DNA of 64,000 bases from Mycobacterium sp. 852002-50816_SCH5313054-b (GTDB lineage: Bacteria; Actinomycetota; Actinomycetes; Mycobacteriales; Mycobacteriaceae). The translations under genes were made by a program, and so were the position numbers. Positions within the stretch are counted from its first letter, which is position 1. Every line of letters begins with the position of its first letter. The notes under the pieces were generated by a model, which was not told the DNA's origin, did no database searches, and saw only the letters and a program-made list of their open reading frames with translations. Positions 1 through 10,696 of this stretch are shown here, piece after piece. Where the stretch lies: NCBI RefSeq assembly GCF_001667185.1, contig NZ_LZIC01000063.1, forward strand, positions 41,161 to 105,160, in the 5' to 3' direction.

Positions 1-238
1 ACACCACAATCGCCGCGGCGCCGTTCCAGTACTGATGCGCGGCGATCATGATCAGCCCGAACAACAGGATGAAGGCGCCGCTGACAAACGCCGACATCGA
101 ATTCGCTTCGAACTGCGACAGCAGTGCCTGCATGTCCGAAGCGCGGGCCACCGCCGTGACGTCGACAATGACGAGGAAAGGACCGAGGACGCGCGCGAAA
201 AAGCGCGTTCTTGCCAAAGACTCTGCTGAAGCGTTCAT
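1..238 (-). CDS. Partial membrane protein, N-terminal part only
   Basis: The N-terminal 79 codons of a minus-strand gene that runs off the left edge. The protein starts MNASAESLARTRFFARVLGP and has hydrophobic stretches around residues 16-28 and 48-65 (SGAFILLFGLIMIAAHQYW), so it is probably a small multi-pass membrane protein. I chose the ATG at 238 because an AAAGG sits about 8 nt upstream; an in-frame ATG at 253 would add MKGTP. No family is recognised and the C-terminus is not visible. Confidence 0.6.
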   Translation of the reverse strand, partial: MNASAESLARTRFFARVLGPFLVIVDVTAVARASDMQALLSQFEANSMSAFVSGAFILLFGLIMIAAHQYWNGAAAIVV

Positions 239-433
239 CGGCGTGCCTTTCATCCGACGCCCGTCGTTACCCGACACCTGTATCGGACCATTTGACCGAA
301 CGGTCGAGATAGGGACCGAAGTCCCGTACGTCCGGGGGCGTTCGTCCTCGCAGGCCAACGGTGACCTATGGCCCTCGCTCATCCGGTCCGCCACGGCGCA
401 TGATCGGCTTATCAGTCAACGAGGGAGTCGATG

Positions 434-628
434 ATGAAGGCCGACGTAGGTGACTGGCTCGTGATCAAGGGGACCACGACCGAGTTAGCCGATCAGCGCG
501 GGTTGATCACCGAGGTTCGCGGCGCCGACGGCGCGCCGCCATATGTGGTGCGCTGGCTCGCCAGCGGCCATGTCGCCACGGTGTTTCCGGGATCGGACGC
601 GCTCGTCGTCCCCGCGGCCGCGCAGTGA
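434..628 (+). CDS. DUF1918 family small protein
   Basis: A 64-residue soluble protein of the actinobacterial DUF1918 family. The opening MKADVGDWLVIKG, the central GADGAPPYVVRW and the FPGSDALVV ending match the family's single SH3-like beta-barrel domain. Two ATGs are adjacent (431 and 434); the GAGGGAG at 420-426 is better spaced for 434. It converges with the next gene, 15 nt beyond its stop. Function unknown; the family is often near stress genes in actinobacteria. Confidence 0.85.
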   Translation: MKADVGDWLVIKGTTTELADQRGLITEVRGADGAPPYVVRWLASGHVATVFPGSDALVVPAAAQ

Positions 629-643
629 CCTTGCCCGAACGGG

Positions 644-1150
644 TTATACCGGCACCAAGAATTCGGACGTGTAGAACTCGGCGGGGTTTTGTGAGCTTGG
701 GTTTGCGCGCTCGATAATCACCCAGACGCCCGTCGTACCTTGGCGAATGCTGTCTTGGACGGTCACCGTTGCATTGCCGGCCCCGTCGGTGTCCATTCCG
801 GTAAAGGCGGTGCCGGGCGCCCCGGGGCCACATGTCGCCGACGACGGACGGGGTTCCTGGATAAGACCGACGTCGTAATGGGTGCCCGGCTCGTTGGGGA
901 TCGCCACGTGCACCTGCGCGACCGCTCTCGATCCGGAGGTGCTGATGAGCGCCGAACCGGTGCCCTCGGGCGGCCGGGGGATCCACGCCGCCTCGGTGAC
1001 CTTGCTGAAATCGCAGCGCCGCTCGTCACTGTCCATCACGACGGTGGTGCCTCCTTGGGCGGCCGCGACGGCGATTTCCAAGGTTGCCGCCGGGGAGATC
1101 ACCACGGCGATGGCCGCGGCGGAGGTACCTAAACGGGTCAGCATGTGCAT
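644..1150 (-). CDS. Secreted hypothetical protein
   Basis: A 168-residue protein with a Sec-type signal peptide at about residues 1-31 (hydrophobic SAAAIAVVISPAATLEIAVA, possible cleavage after AAA). The mature part has two cysteines (RRCDF and ATCGPG) that could form a disulfide, and looks like a beta-rich domain ending TSEFLVPV. No catalytic motif is visible and no family is recognised. MHM gives a second start two codons in. The 184 bp between this start and the embB stop is AT-richer than its surroundings and shows nothing I can name. Confidence 0.7.
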   Translation of the reverse strand: MHMLTRLGTSAAAIAVVISPAATLEIAVAAAQGGTTVVMDSDERRCDFSKVTEAAWIPRPPEGTGSALISTSGSRAVAQVHVAIPNEPGTHYDVGLIQEPRPSSATCGPGAPGTAFTGMDTDGAGNATVTVQDSIRQGTTGVWVIIERANPSSQNPAEFYTSEFLVPV

Positions 1151-1334
1151 CGGGCCACCTTTTAACGCGTGTGTTAGTTACCCCACGAGGGAAATAGGTA
1201 GTGACCCGCAATCGGAGAAATTAAACATTCGGCGCGCAATTACTCGAGCGTTAATTTCAGGAGTTATTCGACGAATGAAAAATTAATGGCGTACGGATTT
1301 AAAACCCGTTGCAATACAAGTGTTTCCGCGTTAG

Positions 1335-4300
1335 CTAGGGCTTGATTCGAATCTCGCCGGGTGACCACAACCCGCTGCGGGTGGCGGTGCCCAGATCGAG
1401 CTGGGCGGGATGGGCATCGGCGATCGTCTCGAACTTGCGCAGTGAGCCCCAGTCGCGGCCCCAGTCGCGGGACAGGTAGGTGGACATCACGTGCGCGCGC
1501 AGCAGCAGGTCGGTGATGCCCAGCAGGCCGCCGTTGACGCCGTCCTCCCAGGTGTCGGTGTCCTGCTTCTTGGCGTTGTAATCCGGCGTGATGCGGAACT
1601 TCGGGATCTCGGTGACGCCGTTGGCGTGCAGCATCGGCTTCTGGCACGGGAACGCCAGCCCGACCGCCCAGTCCAGCAACACCGGCTGTGACGAGCCGAC
1701 GTACTCCTGCAGCGAGCGCAGCTCCGGCACCCGCGGCGGGGTCACCGCGATCCAGTCGTCCGGCGTCAGGGACAGGTCCTCGGCCACCACCCGGACCGCG
1801 ACCGCGTCCGCGGGCATCTTGTCGCGGGCGAAGCGCAGGTTGCGCCACGCCTTCGGCTGTTCCCCGTTCAGGTCGTAGGGCACCAGCCGCCCGGCGGGCT
1901 GCACGTCGCCGCCGGGGCCGGGCCGGGCGTACTCGAGCACGACGGTCTGTCCGCTGGTGTGCCCGTGCAGCACGCTGTTGCCGGCGATCGTGCCCGCGGC
2001 GGTCACCACCAGCAGGGGATGCCCGTCGTCGGGCTTCGGCAGCTGATACCAGGCCGAGGTGAGCCGGCTCTGCTGTTGGGCTCCGGTGGTGTAGCTGCCG
2101 GCCAGCGGAACCTGGTCCGGGTTGAGGCCGTAGGGCAGCGGCACGAGGGATCCGTTGATGCCCGGCGCCTTGAGCTTGGTCGGTGCGCGCCAGTCGTAGG
2201 CGTACCAGTCGTAGTCGGTGCCGGGCTGTGGCACCGACGTCTCCTGAACCGCCTCCGCAACGGTGTGGTCCGGTACGCCGTTGGGGGTGAACCCGACCGG
2301 GTTGTCTCCCCCCAACGGACCCAACGGACCGTAATTGCCGGGCAGGGGCGCCATGAAGCCGGCGTTGCTGTCGGGTTCGACGAGCACGTCGTCGGCCAGT
2401 GCGCAGCCCCCGGTGAATTCACGCAAGTTGTCCCAGCCGTTGGAGTAGGTCGGGTACTGACGCACGACTCCGGCGACCATCGACGCGACGAACACGACCG
2501 CCATGAATCCGGCCGCGATGGGTACCGGCGCGGCGGTGACGGCGCGCGCCAGCCGGCCCTCGCCGTGCCCGCGCGATGCGAAATGCAACCAGAACGCCCA
2601 GACCGCCGCGATCGCGAAGAGCACGAAAAACACTGTGCTGACGCTGATTCCGGCAAACCGAGGCATGACGTTGTTGAACGGGATGCCGTAACTGGAGACA
2701 TACCACCAGCCGTTGGTGGTGGCGAAGCACAGCGCCAGCACGAACAGCACCGCCGCCGCGAACGCCATCCGGTTTCGCGACCAGCGCAGCACCTCATGCG
2801 ACACCAGCACGGTGGTCAGCGCGGCCATCGCCGCGCCCACCGCGGCGAACAGCCCGAAGTGGTGCACCCACTTGGTGGGGGTGAACATCAGGAAGAACAT
2901 GGTGCCGAAGATGACGCCCATCAGCCGCCACGCCGGGCCGCGTGCCACGCCGGGGATTCGCTTGCGCCGCAACATGATGAACACCGCGGTGAACAGGCAC
3001 AGCGCGGTGATCAGGAAGCCGAAGCGGCGCGACAGCGAACCGTCGACGGTGGGCAAGATGAGGTAGTAGTAACGCAGGTTCTCGGTGTACCAGGCCTGGC
3101 TGGGGCCGATCGCGGTGCGAATCCTGGTGGCCTCCAACACCGTTGACAGCGTCTGGTCGGCGAACACCACGGTGAGGATGACGGTCCCGGCCGCCAGCAT
3201 GGGGGCCACCAGCGGCCAGGTGCCGACCAGGCGATGCCTGCGCACCAGGATCCGCAGGATGGGGCGGCCACCGGCGATCAGGGCGGCCACCGCGATCAGG
3301 CCGGTGGGCTGCACCCCCAGGGTGAATGCCGCCGTGATCACCGCCAGCGCCGCGGGCGTCAGGCGGGAGGCGCACATGGAACGCTCGATCAGCACGTAGG
3401 TGATCAGCGCGCCCACCGCGATGATCGGCTCGGGACGCAGGCCGTTGTTGAACGGCATCCACGCGGTGAGCAGGACCATGCCGGCCGCCCAGTTGGCGGC
3501 GGTGCTGCCGGTGACCGCGGGCCCCAGCCGCGGCAACACCTCACGCGACAGCAGCAGCCAGCAGACCAGCCCGGCGACCAGGTCGGGCAGCCGCATCCAC
3601 AGGCTGCCGTCGCTGACGTGGGTCATCAGCGCCAGCAGGTTGTAGTACCAGCCGAACGGGTCCTCGGGGCTGCCGAACCAGCGGAAGTAGTTGGACATGT
3701 AGCCGGCGTGGTCTGCGACCCGGGCCATGCCGAGGATGTAGCCGTCGTCGGAGGAGTTCGCGCCGATCAGGTGCCACAGCAGGAAGCCGAATATCACCGT
3801 GGCGTCGACGAGGGTGAACTTGCGCCAGCGCGTCGGAATCAACCGGTGCATCCGGCGGCCGTCGAGCTGGTCGAGGCGCCACAGGGCGACCAGCGCGACG
3901 ATGGTCGACACGATCGCCAGCACCATCGCCGCCAGCTTCAGCGTCGTCGGGGTGGTGGAGAACCGGGTGTCGATGGTCGCCGAAAGCCGTAGGCCGTCCG
4001 GCGCCGGACCCGTCAGGTCCGTGAACACCCCGACGATCTGCGGGCGCAGGTTGGGATCGGGGAAACCGCCGCGCTGGGGTTTGCCCGCGGGATCGGTCAA
4101 TCCGACGAAGGTCGCGAAGGTCCCGGCGCTCGTGGAGGTGATCTCGATGCGCTGGCATTGCGGCGAGGCCGCCTGCTCCCGGGGGACGCTGGCGATGACC
4201 ACGTTGCGGTCGGTGACGTCGACGCGCTGGCTGCTGGCCACGACGAACAACGCGTTGAGCGCGGCGTCCTTGCCCTTCTTGGGTGCCGTGCTCAGCACCA

Positions 4301-4580
4301 CCCCGCCGTTGGGCGGCAGGCCGCGCACCACCGAGCACGGCACCGTCGCCGTCACGTCGACCGGCGTCAGCGAAATCAACGGCGCCGTAACGCTGTTCAA
4401 CTGACCGTTCTGCGGCCAGTTCAGCGTCGCGGTGGTCTGCACGACCGGCAGCAGCGGCGTGGCGACCGACAGGACGAAACCGATCAGCCCGGCGATCGTC
4501 GCGACCCAGCGCGTCACCCGCACATCGCGACGGGCGTTCGGCTGCGCGGTGGCCGCGCGGGGTTCGTCGATGACGCTCAT
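1335..4580 (-). CDS. embB: Arabinosyltransferase EmbB
   Basis: A 1081-residue GT-C arabinosyltransferase that uses decaprenyl-phospho-arabinose to build the branched termini of arabinogalactan; ethambutol target. It has an N-terminal membrane helix (about 27-48), a periplasmic domain, about 13 more membrane helices, and a C-terminal carbohydrate-binding domain ending SPGEIRIKP. The GT-C acidic pair is in [14 protein letters not shown], residues 275-288. Met285 of that motif corresponds to M. tuberculosis Met306, so the main ethambutol-resistance position is wild type. The ATG at 4580 overlaps the embA stop by 4 nt (ATGA), indicating translational coupling. Upstream in-frame codons fall inside embA and were not used. 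Confidence 0.97.
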   Translation of the reverse strand: MSVIDEPRAATAQPNARRDVRVTRWVATIAGLIGFVLSVATPLLPVVQTTATLNWPQNGQLNSVTAPLISLTPVDVTATVPCSVVRGLPPNGGVVLSTAPKKGKDAALNALFVVASSQRVDVTDRNVVIASVPREQAASPQCQRIEITSTSAGTFATFVGLTDPAGKPQRGGFPDPNLRPQIVGVFTDLTGPAPDGLRLSATIDTRFSTTPTTLKLAAMVLAIVSTIVALVALWRLDQLDGRRMHRLIPTRWRKFTLVDATVIFGFLLWHLIGANSSDDGYILGMARVADHAGYMSNYFRWFGSPEDPFGWYYNLLALMTHVSDGSLWMRLPDLVAGLVCWLLLSREVLPRLGPAVTGSTAANWAAGMVLLTAWMPFNNGLRPEPIIAVGALITYVLIERSMCASRLTPAALAVITAAFTLGVQPTGLIAVAALIAGGRPILRILVRRHRLVGTWPLVAPMLAAGTVILTVVFADQTLSTVLEATRIRTAIGPSQAWYTENLRYYYLILPTVDGSLSRRFGFLITALCLFTAVFIMLRRKRIPGVARGPAWRLMGVIFGTMFFLMFTPTKWVHHFGLFAAVGAAMAALTTVLVSHEVLRWSRNRMAFAAAVLFVLALCFATTNGWWYVSSYGIPFNNVMPRFAGISVSTVFFVLFAIAAVWAFWLHFASRGHGEGRLARAVTAAPVPIAAGFMAVVFVASMVAGVVRQYPTYSNGWDNLREFTGGCALADDVLVEPDSNAGFMAPLPGNYGPLGPLGGDNPVGFTPNGVPDHTVAEAVQETSVPQPGTDYDWYAYDWRAPTKLKAPGINGSLVPLPYGLNPDQVPLAGSYTTGAQQQSRLTSAWYQLPKPDDGHPLLVVTAAGTIAGNSVLHGHTSGQTVVLEYARPGPGGDVQPAGRLVPYDLNGEQPKAWRNLRFARDKMPADAVAVRVVAEDLSLTPDDWIAVTPPRVPELRSLQEYVGSSQPVLLDWAVGLAFPCQKPMLHANGVTEIPKFRITPDYNAKKQDTDTWEDGVNGGLLGITDLLLRAHVMSTYLSRDWGRDWGSLRKFETIADAHPAQLDLGTATRSGLWSPGEIRIKP

Positions 4581-7500
4581 GGCAGCGCCCTGATCGGTCC
4601 CGGCCGGGCCCAGCCGCGCACCGTGGTCACACCCTGCTCGACGGCGGCATCCGGCGCCTGATCGGGCGGCACCAGCGGGTAGTACCGCTCGACCGATCCC
4701 CAGTCCCGATACCAGTCCCCGCTCAGATAGGTCGCGACCGTCGAGGTGCGCAGCATCGCCTGGGTGATCAGGAACGGGCCGCCGGTCTCGCTGGCCTCCC
4801 ACCCGTTCGACGACGACGCCGTCTGCTTGTGATCGGGCAGGAGGCGGTATTGCGGAAGTTCGGCGACGCCAAGGTGTTCGGAGAAGGGCCGCTGGCAGGG
4901 GAAGTTCGCGGCGGTCGCGATGTCCATCAGCACCGGGGTCTGCGGCCCGATCAGCCGCTGCAGGGTCTGCAGCACGGGGACGCGCGGCGGGGTGAACGCG
5001 AACCACTGCTCGGAACTCAGATTCGGGTCGTAGGCGACGATGCGTGCCACGTTAGCCTCCGGCGGCGCCCAGGCCAGCGGGAACCGCAGGTTGCGCCACG
5101 CCGGCTCCGGCCCGATGTCGATCGGCTGCACCTCCGCGAGCGGCTGGGTGGTGCCGTCGGGGCGCGCGACCCCCCACTGCAGTTTCAGCGACTGCCCGTA
5201 GGTGAAGGTGCCGTCCTCTTTGTACGACCAGATCGCACCGGCGGCGGACACCACGACCAGCGGCCGGTCGCCGGTACGGGGCGGCAATTGGTACCAGGCC
5301 GAGGTGGCGGTGGCGGCCAGGGAGTTCTCGCCGTAGCTGCCCATCACCGGCGTGCGCGCGGGATCCAGGCCGAACGGCAGCGCCGCGTGCGAGCCGTTCA
5401 CGCCGACGGGGCCCTTCCCGCCCGCCGTGCCCGCGGAGTCACTCATGGCGGCATTGGGCTTGTTGGGTGACGCGTCGGAATTCACCACCCCCGGTTTGGT
5501 GACCACCGGGTTGGACCTGAGGTCGTCGCCCACCCCCTCGGGTTTGAAGCCGACGGGGTTGGTTCCCCCCAGCGGGCCGGCGGGCCCGAACGGCTGCCCC
5601 GGAACCGGTTGCAGCAGACCGGCATTGGGGTCGGGCTCGGCCAGCACGTCGTCCGCCATGGCGCAGCTGGCGGGCGACAGTCCCGATGCGAGCGCCGCGA
5701 CGTTGGCCTTGGCCGTCGTGTACAGCGGATAGCGGACGACCGCGCCCTTGGCCAGCGAGCCCACCTCGCCGAGGACCATGATCGAGGCGACCACCAGCAA
5801 CGGGGTGGACGCCAGCACGCGGTTGCGCCGGTTGTCCTTGACCTCGGTGTGCCCGGCGTAGTCCATCCGGAAGTGCTGCCAGGCGGCCAGCAGCCCGGTC
5901 AGGATCGACAACGTCAGGAACATCGACGTCACCGGGTGGCTGGCGATGACCGGCTGGATGTCGTACCAGGGCACCCCGTAGTTGCCGACGTAGAACCAGC
6001 CGTTGACCCCGGAAGTCGCCCACGCCAGCACGAACAGCAGCGCGGTCACGTACAGCGTGAGGTTGCGGCGGCTGTGCAGGCCGATCCGGGCGAAGGCGAA
6101 CGCGGTGACCGCGCCGAGGGCACCGGCCAGCCCGGCGAATGCGCCGAACTGCACGGCCCACTTCGTCGGGGTGAACGTCAGCAGCAGCAGGCCGACCGCG
6201 GTGGTGCCGATCAACCGCCACGCCGGCCCGCTGGCCAGCCCGGGGACCCCGCCGCGCCGCAGCAGCACCACCAGCATGCCGAACATGCACAGGAACAGCA
6301 CCAGCACCGCGAACCGCCGCGACATGGATCCGTCCGGGTTGGACTCCACCGTGAGGAAGTAGTAGCGCAGCCAATCCTGATACCAGGCGATCGTCGGGCC
6401 GACCTTGTACTTGATGCGCGCCGACTCGGCGACGGTGGCCAGCGTCTCGCTGCGGAACACCACGACAGTGATCAGCGACAGGGCGGCGGCCAGCACGAGC
6501 AGCGGGGCGAGCAGCCCGTCGGTGTCCCGGCGCCGCCGGATCGCCCGTGCGATGGCCCGCGACCCCGTCAGCAGCGCGGCGACGGCGATCAGGCCCTGCG
6601 GCGCCAGCGTCGCGGTCAGCATCGCGACGATGATCGCGACGGCCGCCGGGGCCAGCCGCCCCAGCGCGATCGCGCGTTCCACCAGCATCCAGGTCAGCAT
6701 CACGCCCAGCGCGATCAGCGGCTCGGGCCGCAGCCCGTTGTTGAACGGCAGCCACGCGGCCAGGAACACCGCGCCCGCGGTCAACACCGCCACCCGGTTG
6801 GCCGCCAGGCCGCCCCTGCCGGGTCCCAACCGCCGCAGCACCCAATGGCCGATGATCAGCCAGCAGGCGATCCCGGCGAGCGTCGCCGGCAGCCGCATCC
6901 ACACGCCGGCGGTGCTGACCGACGCCAGCTTGGCCAGGACCGCGAGGTACCAGTCGAACGGCGCGTCGGTTGTCCCGAAGTAGCGGTAGTAGTCGGCCAC
7001 GTAGCCGGCTTTGGGGGCGACCCGGGCGATGGTCAGGTTGTAGCCGTCGTCCGATGAGGTGGCGCCGATGACGTGCCAGAGCAGCAGCGTTCCGATCACG
7101 CCGCCGTCGGCGAGCCACGTCGCGGCGCCGACGCGCCGCAGCCGCGTGAGCAGGGAACGCCAGTCGAGCAGGAGGTTGCCGCCGCGGCTGCGCCGATCCA
7201 GCGCCGCCATCGCGGCGATGGCGACGAGGACCGCCAGGGTGCCCACGGCCATCACGAGCGTCTTCAGCGCGGTGGGCGCCGTGATGAACCGGGTGTCGAC
7301 GTCCACGCGGGCCGAGAGTCCCGACTGCGCGGGCACTTTCAGGTCGGTGAAGATCCCGCCGACCTGTGGCTTCTTCTCCGACGGCAAGGTGCCGGAGGCT
7401 CCGGGGATGCCGACGAAGTCCGCGCCCGCCGCACCGGCGTCGGCCCAGAGGTGCAGGACGCTGCAGGCGCCGGCCGCGACCGCCGAGCGCTGCGCCACCG

Positions 7501-7867
7501 CGGCCACGGTGTCGCGGAACGCGACGACGATCACGTCCTTGTCGGCCCGCACGAACAGCCCGTTCTTGCCGGTGTCCACCCCGCCTGTCGGCAGGGTCGA
7601 CACCACGAGGCCGCCGGCCGGGGGCAAGGTGGCCATCGCCGGGCACGGAATCGAGATGTCCAACGCGCGCGGCGCCCCGGACACCAGCGGGGCGGTGACC
7701 TGGGTGACGTGCCCGTCCGTGCTGCCCTGGGGCCACAGGACGGTCGCGGTCGTCTGCTTCACCGGGAGCACGGGAACGATGACGCACAACAGCAAGCCGA
7801 TGAGTCCCGCGACGACGGCGATCGACCGTGGGATGCGCGGCGATCGCTCATTACGGTCGTGGGGCAC
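4577..7867 (-). CDS. embA: Arabinosyltransferase EmbA
   Basis: A 1096-residue GT-C arabinosyltransferase that pairs with EmbB as a membrane heterodimer in arabinogalactan synthesis. The fold order is the same as EmbB: N-terminal helix, periplasmic domain, multi-pass region with the acidic pair in [16 protein letters not shown], and C-terminal carbohydrate-binding domain. I chose the GTG at 7867 ([13 protein letters not shown]) because it matches the EmbA start known in M. tuberculosis; an ATG at 7924 would add 19 proline-rich residues. It is divergent from embR across about 140 bp, the obvious place for shared control. Confidence 0.96.
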   Translation of the reverse strand: MPHDRNERSPRIPRSIAVVAGLIGLLLCVIVPVLPVKQTTATVLWPQGSTDGHVTQVTAPLVSGAPRALDISIPCPAMATLPPAGGLVVSTLPTGGVDTGKNGLFVRADKDVIVVAFRDTVAAVAQRSAVAAGACSVLHLWADAGAAGADFVGIPGASGTLPSEKKPQVGGIFTDLKVPAQSGLSARVDVDTRFITAPTALKTLVMAVGTLAVLVAIAAMAALDRRSRGGNLLLDWRSLLTRLRRVGAATWLADGGVIGTLLLWHVIGATSSDDGYNLTIARVAPKAGYVADYYRYFGTTDAPFDWYLAVLAKLASVSTAGVWMRLPATLAGIACWLIIGHWVLRRLGPGRGGLAANRVAVLTAGAVFLAAWLPFNNGLRPEPLIALGVMLTWMLVERAIALGRLAPAAVAIIVAMLTATLAPQGLIAVAALLTGSRAIARAIRRRRDTDGLLAPLLVLAAALSLITVVVFRSETLATVAESARIKYKVGPTIAWYQDWLRYYFLTVESNPDGSMSRRFAVLVLFLCMFGMLVVLLRRGGVPGLASGPAWRLIGTTAVGLLLLTFTPTKWAVQFGAFAGLAGALGAVTAFAFARIGLHSRRNLTLYVTALLFVLAWATSGVNGWFYVGNYGVPWYDIQPVIASHPVTSMFLTLSILTGLLAAWQHFRMDYAGHTEVKDNRRNRVLASTPLLVVASIMVLGEVGSLAKGAVVRYPLYTTAKANVAALASGLSPASCAMADDVLAEPDPNAGLLQPVPGQPFGPAGPLGGTNPVGFKPEGVGDDLRSNPVVTKPGVVNSDASPNKPNAAMSDSAGTAGGKGPVGVNGSHAALPFGLDPARTPVMGSYGENSLAATATSAWYQLPPRTGDRPLVVVSAAGAIWSYKEDGTFTYGQSLKLQWGVARPDGTTQPLAEVQPIDIGPEPAWRNLRFPLAWAPPEANVARIVAYDPNLSSEQWFAFTPPRVPVLQTLQRLIGPQTPVLMDIATAANFPCQRPFSEHLGVAELPQYRLLPDHKQTASSSNGWEASETGGPFLITQAMLRTSTVATYLSGDWYRDWGSVERYYPLVPPDQAPDAAVEQGVTTVRGWARPGPIRALP

Positions 7868-8008
7868 GAGGCTCGATGGTAAGGGACGCGGCTTTGTCTC
7901 TGGAGGACGCGGGGCCGCCGTCACGGCCCGGTGATTTGCCGCGCCCCTTCCACGAAATAAACTCTCGTGTCAAGAACGGCCCCGATCACCCAGGAGGCTG
8001 GCGGCGCG

Positions 8009-9148
8009 ATGACGAGTGCAGGTCTCGGGTTCGGTGCCTTGGGGCCGTTGCTGATGACCAGCCATGGGGTCCGGGTCCCGGTCGGCGCGCCGAAGCAGCG
8101 GGCGGTGCTCGCCATGCTCCTGATCAACCGCAACCGGCCGGTATCCGTCGACTCGTTGATCAATGCGGTGTGGGACGAGGACCCGGTGCCCGCCGCGCGC
8201 ACCAGCATCCAGGCCCACGTCTCCAACCTGCGTCGGCTGCTGCGCAGCGCCGGCGTCGACCCCTACGAGGTGCTGGCGAGCGCGCCGCCCGGATACCAAC
8301 TCAGCGTGGCCGACGCCGACTGCGACCTGGGTCGCTTCACCGCCGCGAAGGTCGCGGGAAACCAGGCCGCCGCCGCGGGACGCTTCGACGAGGCCAGCCG
8401 GCAGTTCTCGGCAGCGCTGGGCGAATGGCGCGGGCCGGTGCTCGACGACCTGCGCGACTTCGCCTTCGTCGACGCCTTCGCCACCGCGCTCATGGAAGAA
8501 AAGGTGGCCGCCCACACCGCGCGTGCCGAGGCCGAGATCGCGTGCGGGCGCGCCGGCGAGGTGATCGGCGAGCTCGAGGCGCTCACCGCCGAGCATCCGT
8601 ACCGCGAACCGCTGTGGGCGCAACTCATCACCGCCTATTACGTCACCGAGCGTCAGTCCGACGCGCTCGGCGCCTATCGGCGGCTCAAGACGGCCCTGGC
8701 CGAGGGGCTCGGCATCGACCCGGGCCGCACCGTCAGCGCCCTGCACGAGCGAATCCTGCGCCAGGAACCGTTGGGTCTGAAACGGGCCGACCTGACCACG
8801 CACAAGCGCGACGTCTATCGGCAGGAGCCGTCCACCGCTGGGATCCGGCTGGCCGAGTCGGTGCTCGCCGGGCTGCGCGACCAGACCGGGCGGCTCCACC
8901 CGCTCACGGGGGCGATCACCCGGATCGGGCGCTTCACCGACAACGACGTCGTTCTGGACGACACCGACGTCAGCCGCCACCACGCCGTCATCACCGACAC
9001 CGGAACCGGGTTCATGATGACCGACCTGCGGTCCACCAACGGGGTGGAGGTGGGAGGCCAGCGCATTCGCGGCAGCGCCGCCCTGGCCGACGGCGACCGC
9101 ATCCGCATCGGCGGCCACGAGTTCACCTTCGAAATCCGCCCGGGCTGA
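8009..9148 (+). CDS. embR: Transcriptional regulator EmbR (SARP-FHA)
   Basis: A 379-residue regulator of emb genes. Domains in order: winged-helix DNA-binding domain (about 1-100, with TSIQAHVSNLRRLLRSAG as recognition region), bacterial transcriptional activation (TPR) domain (about 105-260), and C-terminal FHA domain (about 290-375) with IGRFTDND, VSRHHAVI and STNG, the residues that bind phosphothreonine. In M. tuberculosis the FHA domain docks the kinase PknH. The ATG at 8009 is supported by AGGAGG at 7992-7997; an upstream ATG at 7967 lacks this. Head-to-head placement with embA matches the M. avium arrangement and suggests direct control of embAB. Confidence 0.95.
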   Translation: MTSAGLGFGALGPLLMTSHGVRVPVGAPKQRAVLAMLLINRNRPVSVDSLINAVWDEDPVPAARTSIQAHVSNLRRLLRSAGVDPYEVLASAPPGYQLSVADADCDLGRFTAAKVAGNQAAAAGRFDEASRQFSAALGEWRGPVLDDLRDFAFVDAFATALMEEKVAAHTARAEAEIACGRAGEVIGELEALTAEHPYREPLWAQLITAYYVTERQSDALGAYRRLKTALAEGLGIDPGRTVSALHERILRQEPLGLKRADLTTHKRDVYRQEPSTAGIRLAESVLAGLRDQTGRLHPLTGAITRIGRFTDNDVVLDDTDVSRHHAVITDTGTGFMMTDLRSTNGVEVGGQRIRGSAALADGDRIRIGGHEFTFEIRPG

Positions 9149-9150
9149 GG

Positions 9151-9774
9151 CTATTTCGAAATCCGCTGGGCCAGCGTGGGCAGCCCCGGCCCGTCGAGGT
9201 CCGCCAGCGCCACCGGCCGGCCCGACATCGCCATCAGCAGCGCCTCGCCCGGGCCGGTGACCTCGGGCCCCCGGCCGTGCGTCCAGTCGATGTCGTTGGC
9301 GCGCAGGCGAAGTCCCCTGATCCGGCGCCCGGCGCCGAGCCTCGGGTTGCCCGGCACCAGGCCCAGCACCCGCAGCAGCCGGTCCTCGGGGACGGCGCGC
9401 GGCCGGCCGAGCGAACGCCGGATGTCCTGGTGGTGGATGGTGCCGTCGACGAGCGCGATCATGCCGCCGAAGCCCGCGGTCAGCCCCTTCGGCGTGAGGT
9501 GGTCCCGCAGAAAATCCAGCAGCTGTTGCGGGCTCAGCGCGGCGAACTCGTCGACTCCCACCTGGTTGGCCCGCACCACCCAGCCCTTTGCGAACCGCCT
9601 CAGCAGCCCCGCGGCGCCCAGTTCCTCGTAGCTGATCACATGCGCCACAACGTCTTTGATGGTCCACTTCTCGCACAGGGTGGGTGTCGCCCAGTCCTGC
9701 GGGCTCAGCGTGGCCAGGAAGTCGGCGAGGTCAGTCCGCTCGGCGCGCGCCATCGTCATCAGGGTCGCGGTCAT
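9151..9774 (-). CDS. DinB/maleylpyruvate isomerase-like (TIGR03083-type) protein
   Basis: A 207-residue protein of the DinB-like four-helix metalloenzyme group. The helix with WTIKDVVAHVISYEE supplies the first metal-type His and LVDGTIHHQDIRRSLG supplies two more, the usual three-His pattern. Actinobacterial relatives are often mycothiol-dependent; that role is inferred here. Last gene of a three-gene unit: its ATG at 9774 overlaps the stop of the SRPBCC gene by 4 nt. Converges with embR, 2 nt from its stop. Confidence 0.85.
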   Translation of the reverse strand: MTATLMTMARAERTDLADFLATLSPQDWATPTLCEKWTIKDVVAHVISYEELGAAGLLRRFAKGWVVRANQVGVDEFAALSPQQLLDFLRDHLTPKGLTAGFGGMIALVDGTIHHQDIRRSLGRPRAVPEDRLLRVLGLVPGNPRLGAGRRIRGLRLRANDIDWTHGRGPEVTGPGEALLMAMSGRPVALADLDGPGLPTLAQRISK

Positions 9775-10253
9775 GGGCGCGCCTCGGCGCTGAGCAGGCG
9801 CGCGTAGCGGTCGAGATACAGCGGCCAGCCGGCGTCCCCGTCGACGCCGTCGGCGACCGACTCCCAGCCCGGGCCGTGCCGGTCCAGATGGCGGTGTTCG
9901 AGCTCGACGCGGGTGCGGTCGGCGGACTCGGCGGTGAAGCGCACGTCGACCTCGCTTGCCTTGGCCGGATCCGCTTCCACCTGCCAGGTCGGGCCGATGT
10001 CCCACGTGAACATCACGCGGTGGGGCGGCTCATAGACCAACACGCGCGCCCACCGGCATTCGCTGCCGTCGACGCCTCGGTCGTAGATGTGCCCGCCCAC
10101 CCGCGGCTCGAACACGGTCTCGGCGATGGGGACGGCGAGCAGGTTGTGCTCGCGCGGCTTGAAGTCGCCGAAGCGCTCGGTGAAGACGGCGAACGCGCGC
10201 TCGATCGGGGCGTTGACGACGACGTGGTGGGTGACGTTCGGTGTTCGCGTCAT
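9771..10253 (-). CDS. SRPBCC/AHSA1-type START-like protein
   Basis: A 160-residue single-domain SRPBCC protein. VNAPIERAFAVFTERFGDFKP near the N-terminus and the late VELEHRHLDRHGPGWE are typical of the AHSA1 group, which has a hydrophobic ligand cavity. It is the middle gene of an ArsR-AHSA1-DinB unit with 4-nt ATGA overlaps on both sides. ArsR plus AHSA1 is a very common actinobacterial pairing. Ligand unknown. Confidence 0.88.
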   Translation of the reverse strand: MTRTPNVTHHVVVNAPIERAFAVFTERFGDFKPREHNLLAVPIAETVFEPRVGGHIYDRGVDGSECRWARVLVYEPPHRVMFTWDIGPTWQVEADPAKASEVDVRFTAESADRTRVELEHRHLDRHGPGWESVADGVDGDAGWPLYLDRYARLLSAEARP

Positions 10254-10576
10254 GACGGTTCTCCCTCCATCTCCTCGACGGTTTTCGCATAGGCGGCCAG
10301 CGCCTGGGCCCAGAAGCGGTCGAGCTCGGCACGCAACGCCTCGAGGCCGGTCGGGTCGAGCTGATAGACGCGCCGCGTGCCGGCGGCGCGGTCGCTGACC
10401 AGGCGGGCGGACTTGAGGACCTTGAGGTGCTGCGAGACCGCTGGCCTGCTGACGGGCAGGTCGCGGGCCAGCTCACCGACCGCCGCCGGGCCCTGCGCCA
10501 GACGCTCCACGATCGAGCGCCGCGTCCCGTCGGCCAGCGCCTGCCATGCGTCACCGACCATTTGGTAAGTGGCCAC
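10250..10576 (-). CDS. ArsR-family transcriptional repressor
   Basis: A 108-residue winged-helix repressor. The DNA-reading helix is in LPVSRPAVSQHLKVLKSARL (about residues 40-60), followed by the beta wing SDRAAGTRRVYQLD. No cysteine cluster is present, so it is unlikely to be a metal sensor; it belongs to the ArsR type that partners AHSA1 proteins. First gene of the operon, with a palindromic operator immediately upstream of its ATG, consistent with autorepression. Confidence 0.92.
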   Translation of the reverse strand: MATYQMVGDAWQALADGTRRSIVERLAQGPAAVGELARDLPVSRPAVSQHLKVLKSARLVSDRAAGTRRVYQLDPTGLEALRAELDRFWAQALAAYAKTVEEMEGEPS

Positions 10577-10580
10577 GAAC

Positions 10581-10598
10581 CGTAAGTCTAGGCTTACG
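10581..10598. promoter_or_regulatory. Palindromic operator upstream of arsR-type gene
   Basis: CGTAAGTCTAGGCTTACG: two CGTAAG half-sites in inverted orientation around CTAG, 17 of 18 positions fitting one palindrome apart from the flanking T/G. It starts 4 nt upstream of the repressor ATG (10576), so a bound dimer would cover the start and probably the -10 region. TAAG-CTTA symmetry is typical of ArsR-family operators. Function inferred from position and symmetry. Confidence 0.7.
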
Positions 10599-10696
10599 AA
10601 TGGGTCGGATCAAGGGGCGAGGCGCCGCAAGAATTTCGCAACCGGCCCGCGCGACACTTTCGCTGTCTTCAGCCGCCGAGGCAGAGGAGGAAGAGG

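Noticed and set aside
1151..1334. AT-richer gap between the secreted protein and embB as a horizontally acquired scrap or origin
   Set aside because: Short, no repeats or boxes; probably a terminator/promoter spacer.
7828..9807. Long plus-strand frame of about 659 codons overlapping embR
   Set aside because: It is a shadow frame of embR and neighbours, Arg/Pro-rich with no domain; typical of GC-rich DNA.
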